From assembly GCA_007123015.1 (NCBI GenBank), contig SKSL01000178.1, positions 1 to 29,136 of the forward strand: a stretch of 29,136 nt of DNA. Reading direction: 5' to 3'. The stretch comes from Natronohydrobacter sp. (GTDB lineage Bacteria; Pseudomonadota; Alphaproteobacteria; Rhodobacterales; Rhodobacteraceae). The position numbers and the translations under genes were made by a program. Positions 28,552-29,136 of the stretch are shown piece by piece; position 1 is the first letter of the stretch; every line of letters begins with the position of its first letter. The notes beneath the pieces were generated by a model. That model had not been told where the DNA came from and searched no databases. It saw only the letters and a program-made list of their open reading frames with translations.

Positions 28552-29136
28552 GCCAGTCGAGCCTCCAATGCTTCAAGCCCGGCGCGCGTGATCACCAGTG
28601 TGTCACGGCGCAGGATGTCATAGACATTGGCCCCGATGGAGGGCAGCACATCGATGCCGTCCAGATTGCGCGCGGCGCGGGCGAAATTCTCGTTCACCTC
28701 GGCCCCGTCAATGACCAGTGCCTTTTTCCAGCCCAGCTCCTTGGCAGCTTTGGCCAGCACAGCGGTCTTGGCTTCTGCCATTTCCGATGTGTCCAGAACC
28801 ACCAGCTTGCCGCTGCCGGCTTTCGCCGAAAGCGCGAGCTTCAGACCCAGCGCACGAACCTTCTTGGGAAGATCGAACGCATGGCTGCGGGGCGTCGGGC
28901 CCTTGTAGACACCACCTTTGCGGAAGATCGGCGCGTTGCGGTCGCCATGGCGTGCGCCACCGGTGCCCTTCTGGCGGTAGATCTTCTTGGTGGAATAGCT
29001 GGTTTCCGAGCGGGTCTTGACCTTGTGGGTGCCAGCCTGGGCTTTCGCCCGCTGCCAGCGCACCACGCGGTGCAGGATATCGGCGCGCGGCTCAAGGCCA
29101 AAGATGGCCTCGTTGAGCTCAACCTCGCCCGCGGGC
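28548..29136 (-). CDS. rplD: 50S ribosomal protein L4 (5' end outside window)
   Basis: A partial gene: 195 residues are visible and roughly the first ten are cut off by the window edge. L4 contacts the exit tunnel and, in enterobacteria, represses the S10 operon. Visible stretches are VELNEAIFGLEPRADILHRVV, then KTRSETSYSTKKIYRQKGTG and GARHGDRNAPIFRKGGVYKG, with the C-terminal IGANVYDILRRDTLVIT. The frame is open to the window edge without a family-like start, so the true start is upstream with rplC and rpsJ. Confidence 0.97.
   Translation of the reverse strand, partial: PAGEVELNEAIFGLEPRADILHRVVRWQRAKAQAGTHKVKTRSETSYSTKKIYRQKGTGGARHGDRNAPIFRKGGVYKGPTPRSHAFDLPKKVRALGLKLALSAKAGSGKLVVLDTSEMAEAKTAVLAKAAKELGWKKALVIDGAEVNENFARAARNLDGIDVLPSIGANVYDILRRDTLVITRAGLEALEARLA

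Overview
The window is bacterial chromosome from an alphaproteobacterium, most probably family Rhodobacteraceae/Paracoccaceae (order Rhodobacterales). I base this on high GC, the S10-spc-alpha ribosomal protein order without rpsD or rpmJ in the alpha part, a bacterial ATP12-type F1-ATPase assembly chaperone, the rpmH-rnpA-yidD / yidC / engB / argB neighbourhood, and the style of the proteins. Species cannot be assigned from the sequence alone.

Left part (1-4100): a tRNA-Arg(ACG) with its own promoter, then a minus-strand operon reading TVP38/TMEM64 (VTT-domain) membrane protein, MerA-like flavoprotein oxidoreductase, and an orphan sensor histidine kinase. Middle-left (4101-11801, plus strand): rpmH, rnpA, yidD, ttcA, yidC, a MOSC protein, a hexapeptide acetyltransferase, engB, argB, a cysteine-rich ferredoxin-like protein and a SixA-like phosphatase. 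They are packed with 1-11 bp overlaps or gaps almost throughout, and join ribosome/RNase P biogenesis, membrane insertion, tRNA thiolation and arginine synthesis. Middle (11792-14189, minus strand): rluC-type pseudouridine synthase, HAD phosphatase and ATP12 are translationally coupled by 4-bp overlaps and converge on sixA with a 10-bp overlap. A decayed pyridoxamine-phosphate-oxidase-like gene (14297-14854) is the only clear pseudogene; rarA follows.

Right part (16305-29136, minus strand): the S10-spc-alpha cluster from a 5'-truncated rplD through rplQ, with secY and rpoA, ending in a textbook intrinsic terminator. It has features the coding genes do not explain. Three near-identical 29-bp palindromes sit 3-8 nt after the stop codons of rplP, rpmD and rpoA, and their base changes are compensatory. 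A strong internal promoter candidate precedes rpmC. A 233-bp spacer with a perfect 10-bp inverted repeat and a promoter candidate lies between secY and rpsM, where adk would commonly be expected. Hairpin-rich spacers, two of them with mutually exclusive pairings, precede rplB, secY and rpoA.

I see no phage, insertion sequence, CRISPR array, toxin-antitoxin or defence system. The window is mainly housekeeping; what is worth a second look is the non-coding architecture of the ribosomal operon and the VTT/MerA-like/kinase operon.
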